Shown: positions 33,928 to 46,460, numbered from the stretch's first letter. The stretch is 64,000 bases of DNA from Paraphoma chrysanthemicola (GCA_020744225.1 JAGMWG010000001.1:806001-870000); one strand, 5' to 3'. Numbers and translations are program-made. Notes: generated by a model from the sequence alone, not told the origin.

Positions 33928-35132
33928 CTAGTCGACGGGTTGGACGTTGGACCGATCGACTTCCCAACTACTCGGTGCGCGCCACCATTTCCTTCCTGCT
34001 GTTGTAGAAGCTTTGCTCTTCGAACTTGCGCTTGTGATCGTCCGTTCACTCATCGGTCTACCTCTTTTACTACCTTTCGACTCCCACCAACTCCTGTTTC
34101 CATCCCATCCTCCCTCTCCAACTACCAGCCCAATGGTTGGTATGCTAATGTTGTCGCTCCCTTCACTCTTGCTCCCCTTACTGACCAATTTCTCAAACTT
34201 CTCTTCCAGGCTCGGGCACACGTGGAGCAGCATGACTTTGATGCTCGGTGCGCAGGCTACAATGATTGCGAGATGATTCTCAATCACAGCGCACATCATC
34301 GTCATCGCGTATCTGAACGTGAAGTCCGGGACCGTTGCTTGCGCATGCACGAAATAAATCCTCGCGCCGCTCGCCGCAAGGACTAGCCCGCCGAGCGCGA
34401 AGAGCACGTTGACAGCGACTCGTTGTGGCCGACTGACGTGCAATTTCCACGTGAAGACGAGCGGCATGGCATACAGGACAAGGTCGTTGGCAAGCATGAA
34501 GCTGCTGTTGAAGTAGTTGAAATCGTCCATGTTGATGCAGTACCCGGGAATACTCTCGTTCCACATTTTCTGTACGGGCATGCATTGCAGGATAGTAACG
34601 AGAACGCAGGTGGTGCCAAAAGCGAAGGCGAGGAAGTGCATGATGTTGATGCTGAGACGTGGGTAGTGGTCGATTGTGAGAGTGGCGTAGAAGAGGAGGA
34701 GCGAGTGTTTGACAGCCCAGTTGCAGACAAAATAGAAGACGCGGGAAGCCATGACGAGCTGTCTCATGTCAACCAACCTACTTGATACTACGTGGTGTGA
34801 AAAGACTGACTTTATTGATGGTACTCATTTGCGATTGAGGTACTTCAACATGCGGTAACCCGACTCCAAACCTCGTTGAAACCATCTGCAAGATTGAGAA
34901 TATTGTTGCCGAAACCGCAGCAAGCGTGATAAGCGCTATGTACCGTCAGCGACGAACATCTCACATCCAGCCAAGCAAGGGATCAGAAACACTCCTCAGC
35001 TCACTCACCATCATGCCAGCTGAACGATCCCACCAAAAACGCCCTTCGCCCAAGTCTACACGCCATCGCCGCCAAACTCAGCACCACGAGCACCGCATTC
35101 GTCGCGAGTATCGCCGGCCTCAAGTCGCCCAT
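33928..35132 (-). CDS. Fungal rhodopsin-domain integral membrane protein (PTH11-related)
   Basis: Exons 35132-35009, 34935-34811 and 34758-33928 give 359 aa. I chose acceptor ACAG at 34759 because it keeps the frame and yields STINK joined to LVMASRVFYFVCNWAVKHSL, a family-typical junction. Seven membrane segments fit: AILATNAVLVVLSLAAMACR, ALITLAAVSATIFSILQMV, VFYFVCNWAVKHSLLLFY, IMHFLAFAFGTTCVLVTIL, FMLANDLVLYAMPLVFTW, VNVLFALGGLVLAASGARIY and AMTMMCAVIENHLAIIVACA. The FGVGLPHVEVP loop and the Cys before SIPGYC are typical. The ~100-residue tail is Ser/Lys/Trp-rich and cytosolic. Such proteins are candidate surface sensors; there is no CFEM domain here. Confidence 0.85.
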
Positions 35133-36593
35133 GACCTCCAAGTCGTGTCTCGAGAGCGCAAGTGTTGCGCGCCTTGCCGCGGAGGAAGGAAAGAAGACGT
35201 CAAGAATAAGGTTGACAGATCCGATCGCTTTGACAGGTGCGTGCGCGAGTGCGCCTCATCACAAGAGCAATTTCTCCTGCTGACGATCATGGTGATCTTA
35301 TAGAAGTCCCGGTGCGCGGGTCACGACAGCTCGGTCATGGCCGAAAGCAGGGTGATCGGCGAGGCACTCTTTGTTGCACAGCGCTCCACTTTCCACCTTT
35401 CCACCTCTCCTCTCACTGGTCGCCCGCTGTGACTGTGGTTGCACACGGTCTCATAACCCGTTCCCGACGGGAGGGCCAATGCAAGTTGCGAGGATTGTGG
35501 CGTTGGCGTTCCATCTTTAGAGTGGTGTAGCGGCGGCTTGGCTAGAAAGGGTTAAAGTTCGCGTAGAGTTATGTGAGTAAGCTGAGCTTTAGGGCATGTG
35601 CTTTCGCTTGCTACACATGGTACACATGGTAGCGCGATAGTGGGGATTCTTGATCGGTGTAGAGGTTTGCTTCTGTTGATTGCACGGACGGTCGCGTGCG
35701 TTGATTCGGTGGAGGGGCCAGATTTGACACTCGGCAAAGTTGACTTCGGTAAATCAGAAGAGTGATGTCTTTGTGATTGCGCAATGTACCTGCTCTGGCG
35801 AAGCTCAATGGGCGAGTATGGCCGAGTAACGAGTCAGTCCGGTTCATTGAACTGTCAGAAACCTAGGTAGTGTCTTGTCAAATCTTGCCAAGATGCTCGA
35901 CGTTTTGAACACACCGGGGCACTCGGCCCGTTCCTTAGTTCTTGCGATGGCACTTGCATGCCTGCCAAATTGCATTTGCGTTTGGTGATGCTTCGAGCCT
36001 GGTCGATTCCTTCGAAATTATTGCAGAACATCTCGTACATCATGCAATGTTCATATTGGAGTGAGAGAAGTGTCAAGGTTGGTGTCAGAGATCTGGCTGC
36101 TTCCATTACTGCTTCGGTATAAGAAAGGGCGACCGCAGTTTTATGACCGTAGTCTGACATGGTTGATATCGCAATGATGAGAAAACCCATGTTTCGGTTG
36201 CATGGCAAGGAACAGCAATGCCGACCCGATCTAAGACGACATCCGACGGCGCCGAGATGTCGGTAACGAAGAGCGACAGTAGATTCTATTAGCTATAAAT
36301 GTAAGCATGCAAGTATGGAAAATTCTACGTTACCACCAAAGTTCGCCGTCATTTGCTTACCCTAATGCTTCAGTGAATCGGCATGGTTTTCCAGGAGCGC
36401 TCGGGTAAGCTCATCCGATGCGGCCGAGCCTCTCTCCGCACACCATGTCTGCGGAGCTATGCTGATTAGGATGACGGCGTTCGGACGTAGAATTCTGTAC
36501 AAATCGCCTCACCTTCCTGATAAACGTGTCAGTAACTCTCCGGCACACCCATTACCTAAACATCAAACGACCTTACTTCCTCGAGCGACTATC
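35133..36593. other. Intergenic, nothing recognised
   Basis: 1.46 kb. A short palindrome (GCTACACATGGTACACATGGTAGC) lies near 35610-35634. No coding frame is supported. Confidence 0.45.
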
Positions 36594-37377
36594 ATGTCCG
36601 ATCAACAATCATGGTCAGGGTCTGGAGTCATTCTTAGCTTTTTTAAGCTGCGAGAATCTTCGAAAGTGTCAGAGGAGGCGCTGTACACTTGGTTCAGCGA
36701 GGAATTCGCTCCCGCGCTGTTGGCCACTGGCGCCGTAAAGTCTGCAACACTGTACAAAGCCGCGAATCCAAATTACGACAAACAGCAACTCTTGTTGTAC
36801 AACGTATCAGACTTGGCTGCGATCCAAGCTGGTAGATTGTCAGACATCGCTAGGTCAAGCAAGCTGTCTTTGTTCGAGGGATCGATTGACGATCATGTTG
36901 AGTTCGAATGGAGAATTTACTCGTTCGCGCAATTGTATGAGAATGCAGTACAAAGTGAAGGTGAGTAGCGCTTGTGATCATGGAGGCCGATGAATGATGT
37001 GGTTGTTGACTTCCTACCGCGTAGAAGCTGCACCGACCATTATGCTTGCAATGATGCAGCCAGCTCAGGGAGGCGAAGCTGAGTTGGACGCGTGGTATCG
37101 AGAAGAACACAACGAGCAGATGTCGGAACAGATAGGCTGGCTGAGAACCACTCGTTGCAGCCTTCTTGGCCAGCATTCAAGTAGTGGTCAGACGAGCGGA
37201 GAGCTGTCGTTTCTGGCGATCCATGCATTCGAACAAAGCAATCAACTCGGGATTGAAGTTAAGGCACTAGAACCTATGTCGGACTGGACTAAAAAGGTAA
37301 TGAGCGAGGCTCAGGCCATCGACGCAGCCATCTACCACAAGCAGACGGAGCCTGAGAAGACCAACACTAGTTCATAA
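36594..37377 (+). CDS. Conserved fungal protein with EthD-like (dimeric alpha-beta barrel) repeats
   Basis: Exons 36594-36960 and 37025-37377 (GTGAGT...GTAG) give 239 aa. Two halves each look like a ferredoxin-like alpha-beta barrel unit. The first has GVILSFFKLRESSKVSEEA and YTWFSEEFAPALLATGAVKS; the second has TIMLAMMQPAQGGEAELDAW and YREEHNEQMSEQIGWLRTTR. The W-Y-R-E-E-H motif is the EthD/antibiotic-biosynthesis-monooxygenase-type signature. The intron falls between the two units. Members are small cytosolic proteins of unclear function in fungi; an enzymatic role is not shown. There is no signal peptide. Confidence 0.78.
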
Positions 37378-37896
37378 TGAGCGTGTCTTCAGGTGCAGCT
37401 CAAGTTAAAGATTGAGAATGCAGTGGACGAGCAACGAGAAGTGTGAGCGATGTCACCATCGTGTCGATCGTATATGTAATTGTCCGATGTGGGCGGTATG
37501 TAGGAAGGTGGCTCGGTGTTGCTTTTAACCGTCCACGAATCAACGCATCGGTCTTGGCAAGCTAGCAGCGATGCAGCTTCTCTCAAAAGAGATTTCTGCA
37601 GGCTTCACACAGGGTTTATTGAAATGTTAGGTGATGGAGCATTAGTGAATTTGAAAACATCACGTCGGCTTCTTCATCAAAGTAAACATGATCCTGTTCG
37701 CACGTGTTAGTGTGTTTCTCAGGCCGCTCTCGGTTAGATTCCGCGATTTTCCGCACGAGCATGACGTAAGAGCATCGTAGCATTATTATCATGAGAGGCA
37801 GGGAATTTCATACAGCAAGCAATACACATCAACCAGCGCTTCCCACCTTCCTTTCACATAGACAGCTCGACAACTCGTCAACCTTTTACAAGCAAT
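37378..37896. other. Intergenic
   Basis: Short spacer between two rightward genes; no supported coding frame. Confidence 0.45.
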
Positions 37897-38494
37897 ATGT
37901 CTGAATCATTGGCAGCTTTCCGCTCCAACAGGAGCAATGATTTGAGGAAGCTCGCGGAAGAACATCTACAGCATGACCTGAACCAACAAGATCGTGATTT
38001 GCTAAAGAGCGCTGGTGGGAAAGTGTCAACCCATGCTGGCATTGCTTCTCTGATTGGTGTTGGGTTGGGAGTGTACGCCGCGTTCCGATTGCGCGCAATG
38101 CGATTGGCATATTTCAATGCTTTCAAGGCGATGGAAAAGCCGGTCGAAGTACGCTTTGCCGACGGTCGCACAGGTGAGATCTTTCTCGAGAATTGTCAGT
38201 ACCTCAGCGCTGATATCCTATTTAGAACCAATTCCAGACATTTCAGCGAAACTTTCACCTTCTCGATGGGGTGACGCCGCAACATATTTCCTCTTCTCGA
38301 TTGGCGGTCTCTTCCTAGGTGGCGAGATTGGCTTGCTCACGGGTACGGCATCGGCATCGCGGACTATCACCAAAGACCCAGCAAGCAGAGAGAGAATCGA
38401 AAAAGCCTTTAAGAATTACAGGATCGATGTTTTGAAGCGAGAAATCCAGGCTATGGAGGGAAAGAGCAAGTTTGAAGAGTTCTTCAGTGGTTAA
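37897..38494 (+). CDS. Small two-helix membrane protein, function unknown
   Basis: Exons 37897-38173 and 38226-38494 give 181 aa. The first helix is AGIASLIGVGLGVYAAFRL (about 47-65) and the second is DAATYFLFSIGGLFLGGEIG (about 112-131) followed by LLTGTASASRTI; both are glycine-rich and could pack as a hairpin. The N-terminus and C-terminus are charged helices (LRKLAEEHLQHDLNQQDRDL and EIQAMEGKSKFEEFFSG). This layout suits an organelle membrane protein, perhaps mitochondrial, but I do not recognise the family. The intron (GTGAGA...TTTAG) has good signals. Confidence 0.78.
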
Positions 38495-39103
38495 AGAGGG
38501 GATACACTCTCGATATTGTGAAGCACTTGTACACCGACAACAGCAATATGAATATAAATACAAATGTTATCATTGAGTTTTCAAGGGGTCTGTCCTCGAA
38601 CACTTCCGAGAGCTGCCCACCAGCAGCCTCGTATCCGCAAGCATCCGATCATGTGCTTTGAACAACACCAAGACCATCCAGATCGTGCACTTACGTGTGC
38701 CTAAAGGCGCTAGCATTACGGTCGCGCGGCTCATGGCGATCGTTGGTTGTAGGAAAGCTTAATTTTGGTTGGGGAACTTGACGTCACATCGCACGGCCCG
38801 TTCAGGGAAGTGCGGACGGACACATCAGACTATGAAAGCTTTACTGCCCCACCGTTCTGTAAATCGTCCATTCAGATCTTTCTTACCGTTGTTATCGACA
38901 CTTTTTCTCTTTTAGTATATGGGAAGCTTTCTAGAATTTCATATCGGACACCACACAAGTCGCATTTCTTTTCGGCAGATTTCCCCAAGCCGTTGCTATT
39001 CGTTACGTCGTACGACAAAACCGAGCGCGCCTCATTCTGCGCTACTAGCTCGCATTATACTCGAAGCTGTCTTTCTCAAACTGATAACCTGGGTCTATAA
39101 ACT
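38495..39103. other. Intergenic, promoter of the PLC-like gene
   Basis: No supported coding sequence. Confidence 0.45.
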
Positions 39104-40518
39104 ATGAAGACTCGGGCGATATCTCTGCTTTGGCTTGCGGGCTATGTTGCGTCTCAAAGCAGCTCGCAACGAGCGTCTCAGTCACAGTCCGTTGTTACGC
39201 TGAGTATCTCGCGAAGTGGCGTAATCAGCGATTATCTTCCCCCGATCACCTTAGCGTCCGACTTCCGAGGAAGTTCGATTGCGACCATATCAAGACCAGC
39301 AATCTCAAGTAGCACCCGTGCAGCAAATACTACAACATCAAGACCAACATCAACGGAAGATCCTCTCACAGAGATCGGAGGCTCAAATAGCACTGTAGCA
39401 TCTACTAGTACTCGGACTGCGCCAGCAAGACCTTCCAACACCCAGCCCTGCAATAACTACGTGGAGTTTTGCAACCGGAAATACTCAAATATTACCGAGG
39501 TATGCGCACATAACTCACCCTTCACGCGACAGAACAATGCAGCACGAAACCAGGACTATGGCGTAACTCAGCAACTCAATGATGGTATTCGCATGCTTCA
39601 AGGCCAGGCTCACTACGTCAATGGAACGCTATACTACTGCCATACATCCTGCGACTTACTCAACGAAGGCACAGTGGAAGAATATCTACGCGAAGTGACA
39701 GCTTGGGTAGAGACACATCCATTTGACGTAGTTACCATCCTCTTCGGCAACTATAATTGGGGCGACAAAGACTCCAATGGCGATCCTCTTGTCACTTCTG
39801 TCGACTTTGATTCACCAATCCGCTCCTCCGGTCTGATTAACTACATTTACCAGCCCCCGAGTACCGTCATGGGCGTTGATGACTGGCCAACTCTAGGGCA
39901 AATGATTCTCTCCCAGAAGCGCGTGGTCACATTTATCGACTACAACTTCGATACCATCAACGTGCCATATATGCTTTGGGAGTTTTACAACATCTGGGAA
40001 ACGCCATTTTCGCCAACTGATATCAACTTCCCGTGCACGATCGGACGACCAGATGGTATCAGTGATGACCAGGCGAAGAACATGATGTACATTGCGAACC
40101 ACAATTTGAATGCAGAGATTGCAATCGGCGGAACGAGTATCCTGGTTCCTAACACGGCGTACATCAATCAGACAAACGGAGTGAACGGAACGGGTAGTTT
40201 GGGTCTGATGTCAACAGAATGTGCTGGTATGTTTCTTCTTCCTTTAGCCTTACTAACTGTGTATTTCAAAAGACAAATTCAGGAGCTAACTTCTTGTCAG
40301 CGGACTGGGGTCGACCACCCAATTTCCTTCTCGTGGACTTCTACAACCAAGGACCTACTCCGGGCTCAGTCTTCGAAGTAGCCGCACGTGCCAATGGCGT
40401 TACTTATAATCGTGCATGCTGCGGCTCAACAACTCGATCATTCGCAGTCTCGACCAACATACCCTCCAGCAAGTACCTTGGCTTAGCTATTGCTGTCGCA
40501 GTGGCTCTTGGTTTGTAG
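39104..40518 (+). CDS. Secreted GPI-anchored PLC-like phosphodiesterase
   Basis: Exons 39104-40226 and 40283-40518 (GTATGT, TACTAAC branch, CAG) give 452 aa. A signal peptide (MKTRAISLLWLAGYVASQ) precedes a Ser/Thr-rich mucin-like stretch to about residue 110. The PLC-like phosphodiesterase (TIM-barrel) domain then starts with PCNNYVEFCNRKYSNITEVC, AHNSPFTRQNN with the first catalytic histidine region, GIRMLQGQAHYVNGTLYYCH with the second, FDVVTILFGNYNW, and DWGRPPNFLLVDFYNQGP. The C-terminus SSKYLGLAIAVAVALGL is a GPI-attachment signal. Known: bacterial PI-PLC relatives cleave phosphoinositides, but fungal members are mostly uncharacterised and may lack the Ca-dependent residues. It should sit on the cell surface. 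Confidence 0.87.
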
Positions 40519-41102
40519 ACCCCACTAAAAACGTGCTCCATTTTATCGTCTTTACAGGCGCAGCGGAGGAGCTGTCTGTATTCACTGCATTCGGGCGCAT
40601 TGCATTCCGCAGTCTTTTATGTCTGCTATTGAGCGCAGCATATGGAGCGTGATAAGGTCAGTTACCTGTACAGATGTACCCATCATTTTGTTACTCGAGC
40701 CGCGAAAGTTTGAAGCATCGTCGCAGTCGATTCGGCACGATTGAACCTATTCTAAAACAAGCAGTATATATGTCTTCAAGTCTGCTCTTGAGTCCAGAAA
40801 CTTCTCCTTTTGAAATATTTAATATTCTTACATGAGTTATTCTGCATCAGCCGAAGACGAAATTCACGAAAACTCACTCAGCGCTAGCCACACTCAACGT
40901 ACCAAGACCAGATATTGCAGATTTCATGTATTTTTGTACTGGATTAGCAAGGACATAAGCAATCTACCTGACAGTCTTCAGGCCAAATCAATTCCACATC
41001 AGTCGCTCAACACAACTACTCCTGTGACTTTGCGCGCGATCAGATACGCCGGCTTCATCGATAACCACCCAATACTATTTGGCGGACCGAAACTCGAAAG
41101 CC
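40519..41102. other. Intergenic, convergent 3' regions
   Basis: No supported coding frame beyond the mirror image of the SDR gene. Confidence 0.45.
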
Positions 41103-42134
41103 TCACAAGATCGCTCGAGCCTTCAGTGCCATATCGCTCAACGCCCATAGTTTCTCTGCCGCCACCTGGTCGCTCGCAAACGGCGGACACTTCTCCATAT
41201 CAACCACGCAATCCACCAGATAGAAGCCGTCTTCAGGCTTCAGCTCTGGAGAGGCCGCAGCTACCAAGACCGTTGCAGCACCTTGGTCGGTTGTCTTTGG
41301 CTCGCCCAAAGCCTTCCGTGACGCCTCGCTCATCTTCGGGATCTGCGTTTTCGCGCCGTTGCTATCTACGTATCCTGGATCCAGCGAGAAAGCGTAGATG
41401 CCTTCGGCACTCAGGATTTTGTTGAGTTGAATTGCTGTCAAGATATTCGCAGTCTTTGCCTGTGCGTAGGCGATATTGGCTTCGAAGTAGTCGGGTTCTT
41501 GAGGTCGACCGATGAAGCTGGCAAGTGGACCCCAATTGGGCTTCTCCGAGTCCGGAACGTCATTTGAGGACCTTTTGTAGTTCCAGTCACTGAATCGTAC
41601 AGGACTGCCGAAGCAGGCAGCTGAGCTCACGAGTACGATGCGCGTTTCGCCTGGAGGAGTAGTCGAAGCAGCAGCCTTTATCTTTGGGAGCAGCAGTTGA
41701 ACAAGCAGATGATGTGCGAGATGATTGACGCCGAAGTGCATCTCGATGCCATCATCGGTCTCAGTCCGTGGGGCATCGAAGCTGTTCACCCCGGCGTTCG
41801 CAATGAGGTAGTCGAGTTGTGGGATCGCTGCATCGGCAATGATCTCATTTGCGGCCTCTCGCACAGCTTTGAGGGAGCTGAGATTGAGCAACAACGGCCG
41901 AAATTTTGTATTCGGGTAGGACTCGGACAGGGAATGTGTGACAACGTGTAGCTTGGCCTGGTCGCGAGCTGTTATTATGATCGTTGATGCACCACCGTGG
42001 GCGAAGGCGAGGGCTGTGGCTTCACCCATATTTCCAGTGGCCACACCCGTAATGAGGACGTTCTTGCCTTTGATGCGAGAGCGATGGACTTGTGCAACAT
42101 TGAGTGCGCTTGTAGAGGAGTTGAAGAGAGACAT
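41103..42134 (-). CDS. Short-chain dehydrogenase/reductase (WWOX/retinol-dehydrogenase-like)
   Basis: A single exon of 343 aa. The Rossmann motifs are present: the nucleotide-binding loop TGVATGNMGEATALAFAHGG (variant of TGxxxGIG), the NAG motif in YLIANAGVNSF, the catalytic Ser in IVLVSSAACFG, and the YxxxK pair in YAQAKTANI. The FGVNHLAHHLLVQLLLP helix places it near the WWOX/retinol-dehydrogenase branch. The acceptor-specific Asp/Arg after strand 2 reads TARDQAK, which favours NADP(H) (inference). No signal peptide or membrane anchor. The substrate is unknown; neighbours give no pathway context. Confidence 0.9.
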   Translation of the reverse strand: MSLFNSSTSALNVAQVHRSRIKGKNVLITGVATGNMGEATALAFAHGGASTIIITARDQAKLHVVTHSLSESYPNTKFRPLLLNLSSLKAVREAANEIIADAAIPQLDYLIANAGVNSFDAPRTETDDGIEMHFGVNHLAHHLLVQLLLPKIKAAASTTPPGETRIVLVSSAACFGSPVRFSDWNYKRSSNDVPDSEKPNWGPLASFIGRPQEPDYFEANIAYAQAKTANILTAIQLNKILSAEGIYAFSLDPGYVDSNGAKTQIPKMSEASRKALGEPKTTDQGAATVLVAAASPELKPEDGFYLVDCVVDMEKCPPFASDQVAAEKLWALSDMALKARAIL

Positions 42135-44164
42135 CTTAGCGGCAGCTGTTCGAAACTTTCGCGATGAGAGTATGTGTTACTGGTGAAGGAAGTCGGAAGT
42201 GCAGTAAGTAACGACCTTTATATGCGAAAAGTACCGCTACTAGTCACTGCGTGCTTTCCTATTGCAGAACATCTTACTCACTCCGTGGAACTCTTGGCGG
42301 AATTATCCACTACTCCGCACTCCGCCGCTGTTTGATGTGAATCTTGAAATGATAGGACAGCAACGAATACTGATGTTTCCTGGCGTCTTAATACCTGTTC
42401 GTCCGTGCGGATATTGTACACCCCCATGCTTGCGCACTGCTCAGCCTCTGGGTAGAGTAGAATCGTTGACGGAGTGTTTGTCCTGCGCATTCCGCGAGTA
42501 TATTCGCGGTACGCCTGAAGCACGAAACCAAAAGTGCGTCATCAGATGTCAGGTCTATGTGAGTAAGGTTTACAATGACGAGTCAAGGCTGAGAGGCAAG
42601 ATGGCATCGTCGCTAAACGTCAGACCTGCTCATGCGGACCTGCCTGTGAGAGCCTCCGCTTCTCGTCGCAGCTCAGCATGTCTCGTATGGGAAAGAGTAT
42701 TGAAAGCATCGCTGCTCAGCAGCCAGAAGCATCACTGGAGCTTGCGAAACATCTGAGAGATATCATGGCTATGGCGTGGATGTTGCAGAAACTGCAGATG
42801 CCCGCGGGTTCTTGAACACTCGGATCACATGGGTGGCGCAGCCAAGGGGAATAAGCCGCTAATCCTGTTTCTCGCTAGCCGTTTTATCCTCTGGGAACAC
42901 TATCGGGGTGCCACGCCTTCCAACTCCGCCTCTAACCATACAGCAACCATTTGCGCCACTGCGACATGACTTCTGTTACTGCCGATACCCGTTGTCGAGG
43001 TGTCGCATGGCGAAAAGTCGCTAGACGCGGTGGCTGGTTGGGCGGAAGTCTGTCAACTTGGTAGCTACCCATCCTCATTTGAGACAAGCCATAAGCGGGA
43101 CCGAAACACACCAACGCTCTCCAACTGACCGCCACCTTGTCTACGGTAGCCAAGCTTCATCCTCATGCGCTGGCGATGACCAGCCTACCATGATAGCGCA
43201 TGCGCAACAGACATCGACAGCCACCGGCTAGGGAGGAACGACCCACAGTTAGCCTCTGCACCGGGACACCCGCTGACAGGGTAATGGGAACCGACCTTCT
43301 GTATGGCCCGTCTCGTACATGGTTCAGGCCTATGGGCATTACCAAATCAGGAAATTTGCGCGACAGTTGTGGGGAAAGCGGTTTAACAGCCCGTACATGG
43401 CCATCAACTTGAGACATAAGGAATCTGCCCAATACGAGCATTGAAACTGACTCTAGAGCAAGAGAGTGCAGCCACAATTGATTGGGTACGCTTTCTGTCA
43501 CGGACGATGACAACCTCATCCATAAGAACAGGTGTTTACAGCGCCTGAAAAGAATGACTGGAGCTCCTTCGTGTTTGTCAGGAGCACGTTAGCGAACATG
43601 GCTGTTCTTTCACAGGCTGCAGGTAGCCAAGCAAATGGAAATTGATGCCAAGTGATCTGGCGTAGTAGAGGACCCGCGGGACCCGCTCACACTAATGAGG
43701 TAGATACTAAAGATCTCTTAACAAGGTTATGGTAGTCCCGCGTAAAAAAGCGGCGTGGTCTGTGCGACCACGAAATTATAGTCAGGGGCGAAGCATTAAT
43801 GGACTTCTGATGACAACCATCGGAAGCATGCACTCGCGATGCTGGGGTCACCGAGACGAGCTCGATACACTGGCCGATGTGGAGGTGCCTTCCCGCGTTA
43901 TCCACGATCTCAGAGTCCACACGTTCTAGAGCGCAGGACGACCCGCCTTCACGGTATGCTGCGTTCGAGCATTCGAGCAGTACATAAGTGTGGTATCCTC
44001 GCGATGGGTATTCAGACCAAGAGCCTCGTTGTACAGCACCAGCAGGATCTCTCTCTCTTTTTCTCGTTCTTTCTATCTTTTGTCTTTCCCTCTTACTACA
44101 TTCGTTTCTTCAGAGCTAGCCCTCCACATTCGTTACCGGTTCGATCACCGCTTCACTATCCACC
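42135..44164. other. Long intergenic region, nothing recognised
   Basis: 2 kb without a supported gene on either strand. The last 120 bases before the AA9 start are T/C-rich (TTTCTC runs), as in strong fungal leaders. Confidence 0.45.
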
Positions 44165-45182
44165 ATGAAGCTTTCCCTTCTGGCCATTCCGGTCATCGCT
44201 CAACTCGTTTCTGCCCATTATTTCTTCGATGTTCTCGTCATCGATGGAAAGGAGACAAAGTCTCTACAGTATGTTCGTGAGAATACACGTCCCGCAAAGT
44301 ACAACCCCACCAAGTGGAAGAATGTTCGGGACGACATGACACCCGATCTCACCGACTTCCGCTGCAACAAGGGCGCCTTCGAGAGTGCTGCACGCACCCA
44401 GACTGCCGAGGTCAAGGCTGGGTCCAAGCTTGCCATGAAACTGGCTGTCGGAGCTACTATGCAGCATCCTGGGCCAGCTCTCGTGTATATGTCAAAGGCT
44501 CCGAATTCGGCGCAGACGTACGGGGGCGATGGGGAGTGGTTCAAGATCTTTGAGGAGAGTATCTGTGACAAGAACAAGGACTTCCTCGGCACAGCCTGGT
44601 GCACCTGGGACAAGGATCGCATTGAGTTCACCATTCCAAAGGACACTCCGGATGGCGAGTACCTGATACGCCCGGAGCACATTGGTGTTCATGGTGCTCA
44701 TGATGGGCAGGCTGAGTTCTATTACGCGTATGCGATACCTTCGTCGACTTCATGTATCAAACAGGCTAACACGTTGCAGTTGCGCTCAAGTCAAAGTGAC
44801 GGGCGGTGGGTCCGGTACCCCTGGCCCGACGATCAAGTTCCCAGGCGGTTATAAGAAAGAAGATCCATCGTTCAATTTCAGCATATGGGGTGGGTACAAG
44901 GACTATCCCATGCCAGGTCCCGCTGTATGGGTGGGCAGCAACGGCGGTGGTGAGTCGAACACAACTGAGGAGGGCACTACTCCTGTCAATACTCCGGCCC
45001 CAGCGATTACACTGATGCCTACTCCCACTTCGTCCAACGCTCCCGTGGTCCCTGAAGCCAGCCCCAACACCAAGTCTGCCGATCGTCCCGCAAGCACTGG
45101 AGTACACAATGGCGGTAATTGCAGCGGTGGGAAGGCTAAGCGCCATCGTCGCGCTTTCCGCGAGTCGCTTCGCGAAGAGTAG
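44165..45182 (+). CDS. AA9 lytic polysaccharide monooxygenase (former GH61)
   Basis: Exons 44165-44727 and 44780-45182 give 321 aa. A 17-residue signal peptide (MKLSLLAIPVIAQLVSA) is followed directly by His18, the N-terminal histidine of the copper brace. The second copper histidine is His101 in ATMQHPGP and the axial tyrosine is in QAEFYYACAQVKV. Cys67 (DFRCNKG) and the Cys of ACAQV form the conserved disulfide; a second pair is in ESICDKNKDFLGTAWCTWDK. The core ends near residue 235. A Ser/Thr/Pro linker and a basic tail (GGKAKRHRRAFRESL) follow; no CBM1 is present. Known role: copper-dependent oxidative cleavage of cellulose or hemicellulose outside the cell. Confidence 0.94.
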
Positions 45183-46036
45183 GCGAAGTCGTCCAGTCGT
45201 CCTTCGGTTTCATTCTCACTCAGCATCGGATGCTAAGCACCGGGCTTTATACGCTGTGCTATGCGAAATTGCGCTCGCGCACTTTCACTCCTTTCACACC
45301 CTTGACTTTGTATTATATTCTTCTAAGCTGAGCTTCCTATCCTATCTGTAGAATCAAAGATGCTGTCTCTCTTGTGCCGCGTAAGATCTACTTAAATCTT
45401 TTCTTGCGAGTTCTTCATGCTAGGCGCTGCTTCGAGTTCGTTCCTTTCGCGAACCGCTCATGAATGGCTCTTTTCGAAGCTTCTTAGCACTGCGTATGAC
45501 AAGCGAAATCTGGCAGACCATATGAATACACGGGCCGCATACAATAACAGAGACAACTCATATCTGGCTACTCTGAAAGGCTGATGTGGCTATCAAATGT
45601 GGCTCAGCCCCGGACCTCCAAGCTTTCGACCAATCACTGTCAAAGCAGTGAGCAGCCAATAATTGAGCACGACACTGTGCTCTTACCCTATTGGTAACCT
45701 CGAACCCTCCTTCCTTGCAGCTTAGCCTCCTTCCCCACATTCAGTAAATCACTTATCCCCCACCACATCAGCACAATGCCACCATATTTCTACTCTCATT
45801 CTACGACTGCTTTCCCATTGGGCTTTTATCTGTTGACACGAGGATAGTAGCAAAGCAAATCTCGGGGCCTCCTAGCTTTGCATATAGGTGCGGCTCAGAA
45901 TGTGTCTCGCGCACCGCGATTAATTCGATTTAGCTACTCGGCAACAATCCTCTGAGTACTGTCAACTTCTGCGCTGTATCGGACAATTCGTTGTGGTACA
46001 CAAACAAGACATCAAACCATCCACGTCTCCTTTGAA
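45183..46036. other. Intergenic, AA9 3' region and promoter of the first small membrane-protein gene
   Basis: No supported coding sequence. Confidence 0.45.
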
Positions 46037-46460
46037 ATGGTCACTGCTATTTTCCGATACGTGGTGCTAGCTATTACCATCGCAATAGTACAGGCGACAC
46101 CATATTCATCCTCACCAACACTCGCTGCACGATTATCATCACCAGACCAGACTGCACCATCCTCAAAGTGGTCGAAGGAGGCCATATTCGCTCTCGTCAG
46201 CATTCCAATTTCAATATTCGGCATCTTGATATCCATACTCATTGCATCACCAAGAGCACGTCGGCAGCTGCGTGGCTCTCTTCATGGTACGTAAACTCTC
46301 ATTCGGACTGAAACCGATACCCCAACTTGTGTGCTGATGAAACACAGTTCTCCTCAATCCCTGTGACAATGGGCCCCAGAACGACTTGGAGAGGAAGTAT
46401 GAAGAGTGGCTGAGATTCCAGGAGTGGTTGGAAATGATTGAAGGACGTACAGTACCGTAA
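46037..46460 (+). CDS. Small single-pass membrane protein, tandem family member 1
   Basis: Exons 46037-46286 and 46348-46460 (GTACGT...ACAG, phase 1) give 120 aa. A signal peptide (FRYVVLAITIAIVQA) leads to a Ser/Pro-rich stretch, then SSKWSKEAIFALVSIPISIF and the rest of one transmembrane helix to ILIASPRARRQLR. Exon 2 (113 nt) ends with LERKYEEWLRFQEWLEMIEG. This copy differs from the others after the membrane: the Cys-Arg motif reads RGSLHVLLNPCD. Expected topology is type I, with a tail of about 45 residues in the cytosol. I do not recognise the family outside this array. Confidence 0.72.

Noticed and set aside
36594..45182. A secondary-metabolite cluster around the EthD-like protein, SDR and PLC-like gene
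   Set aside because: No polyketide synthase, NRPS, terpene cyclase, P450 or transporter is present.
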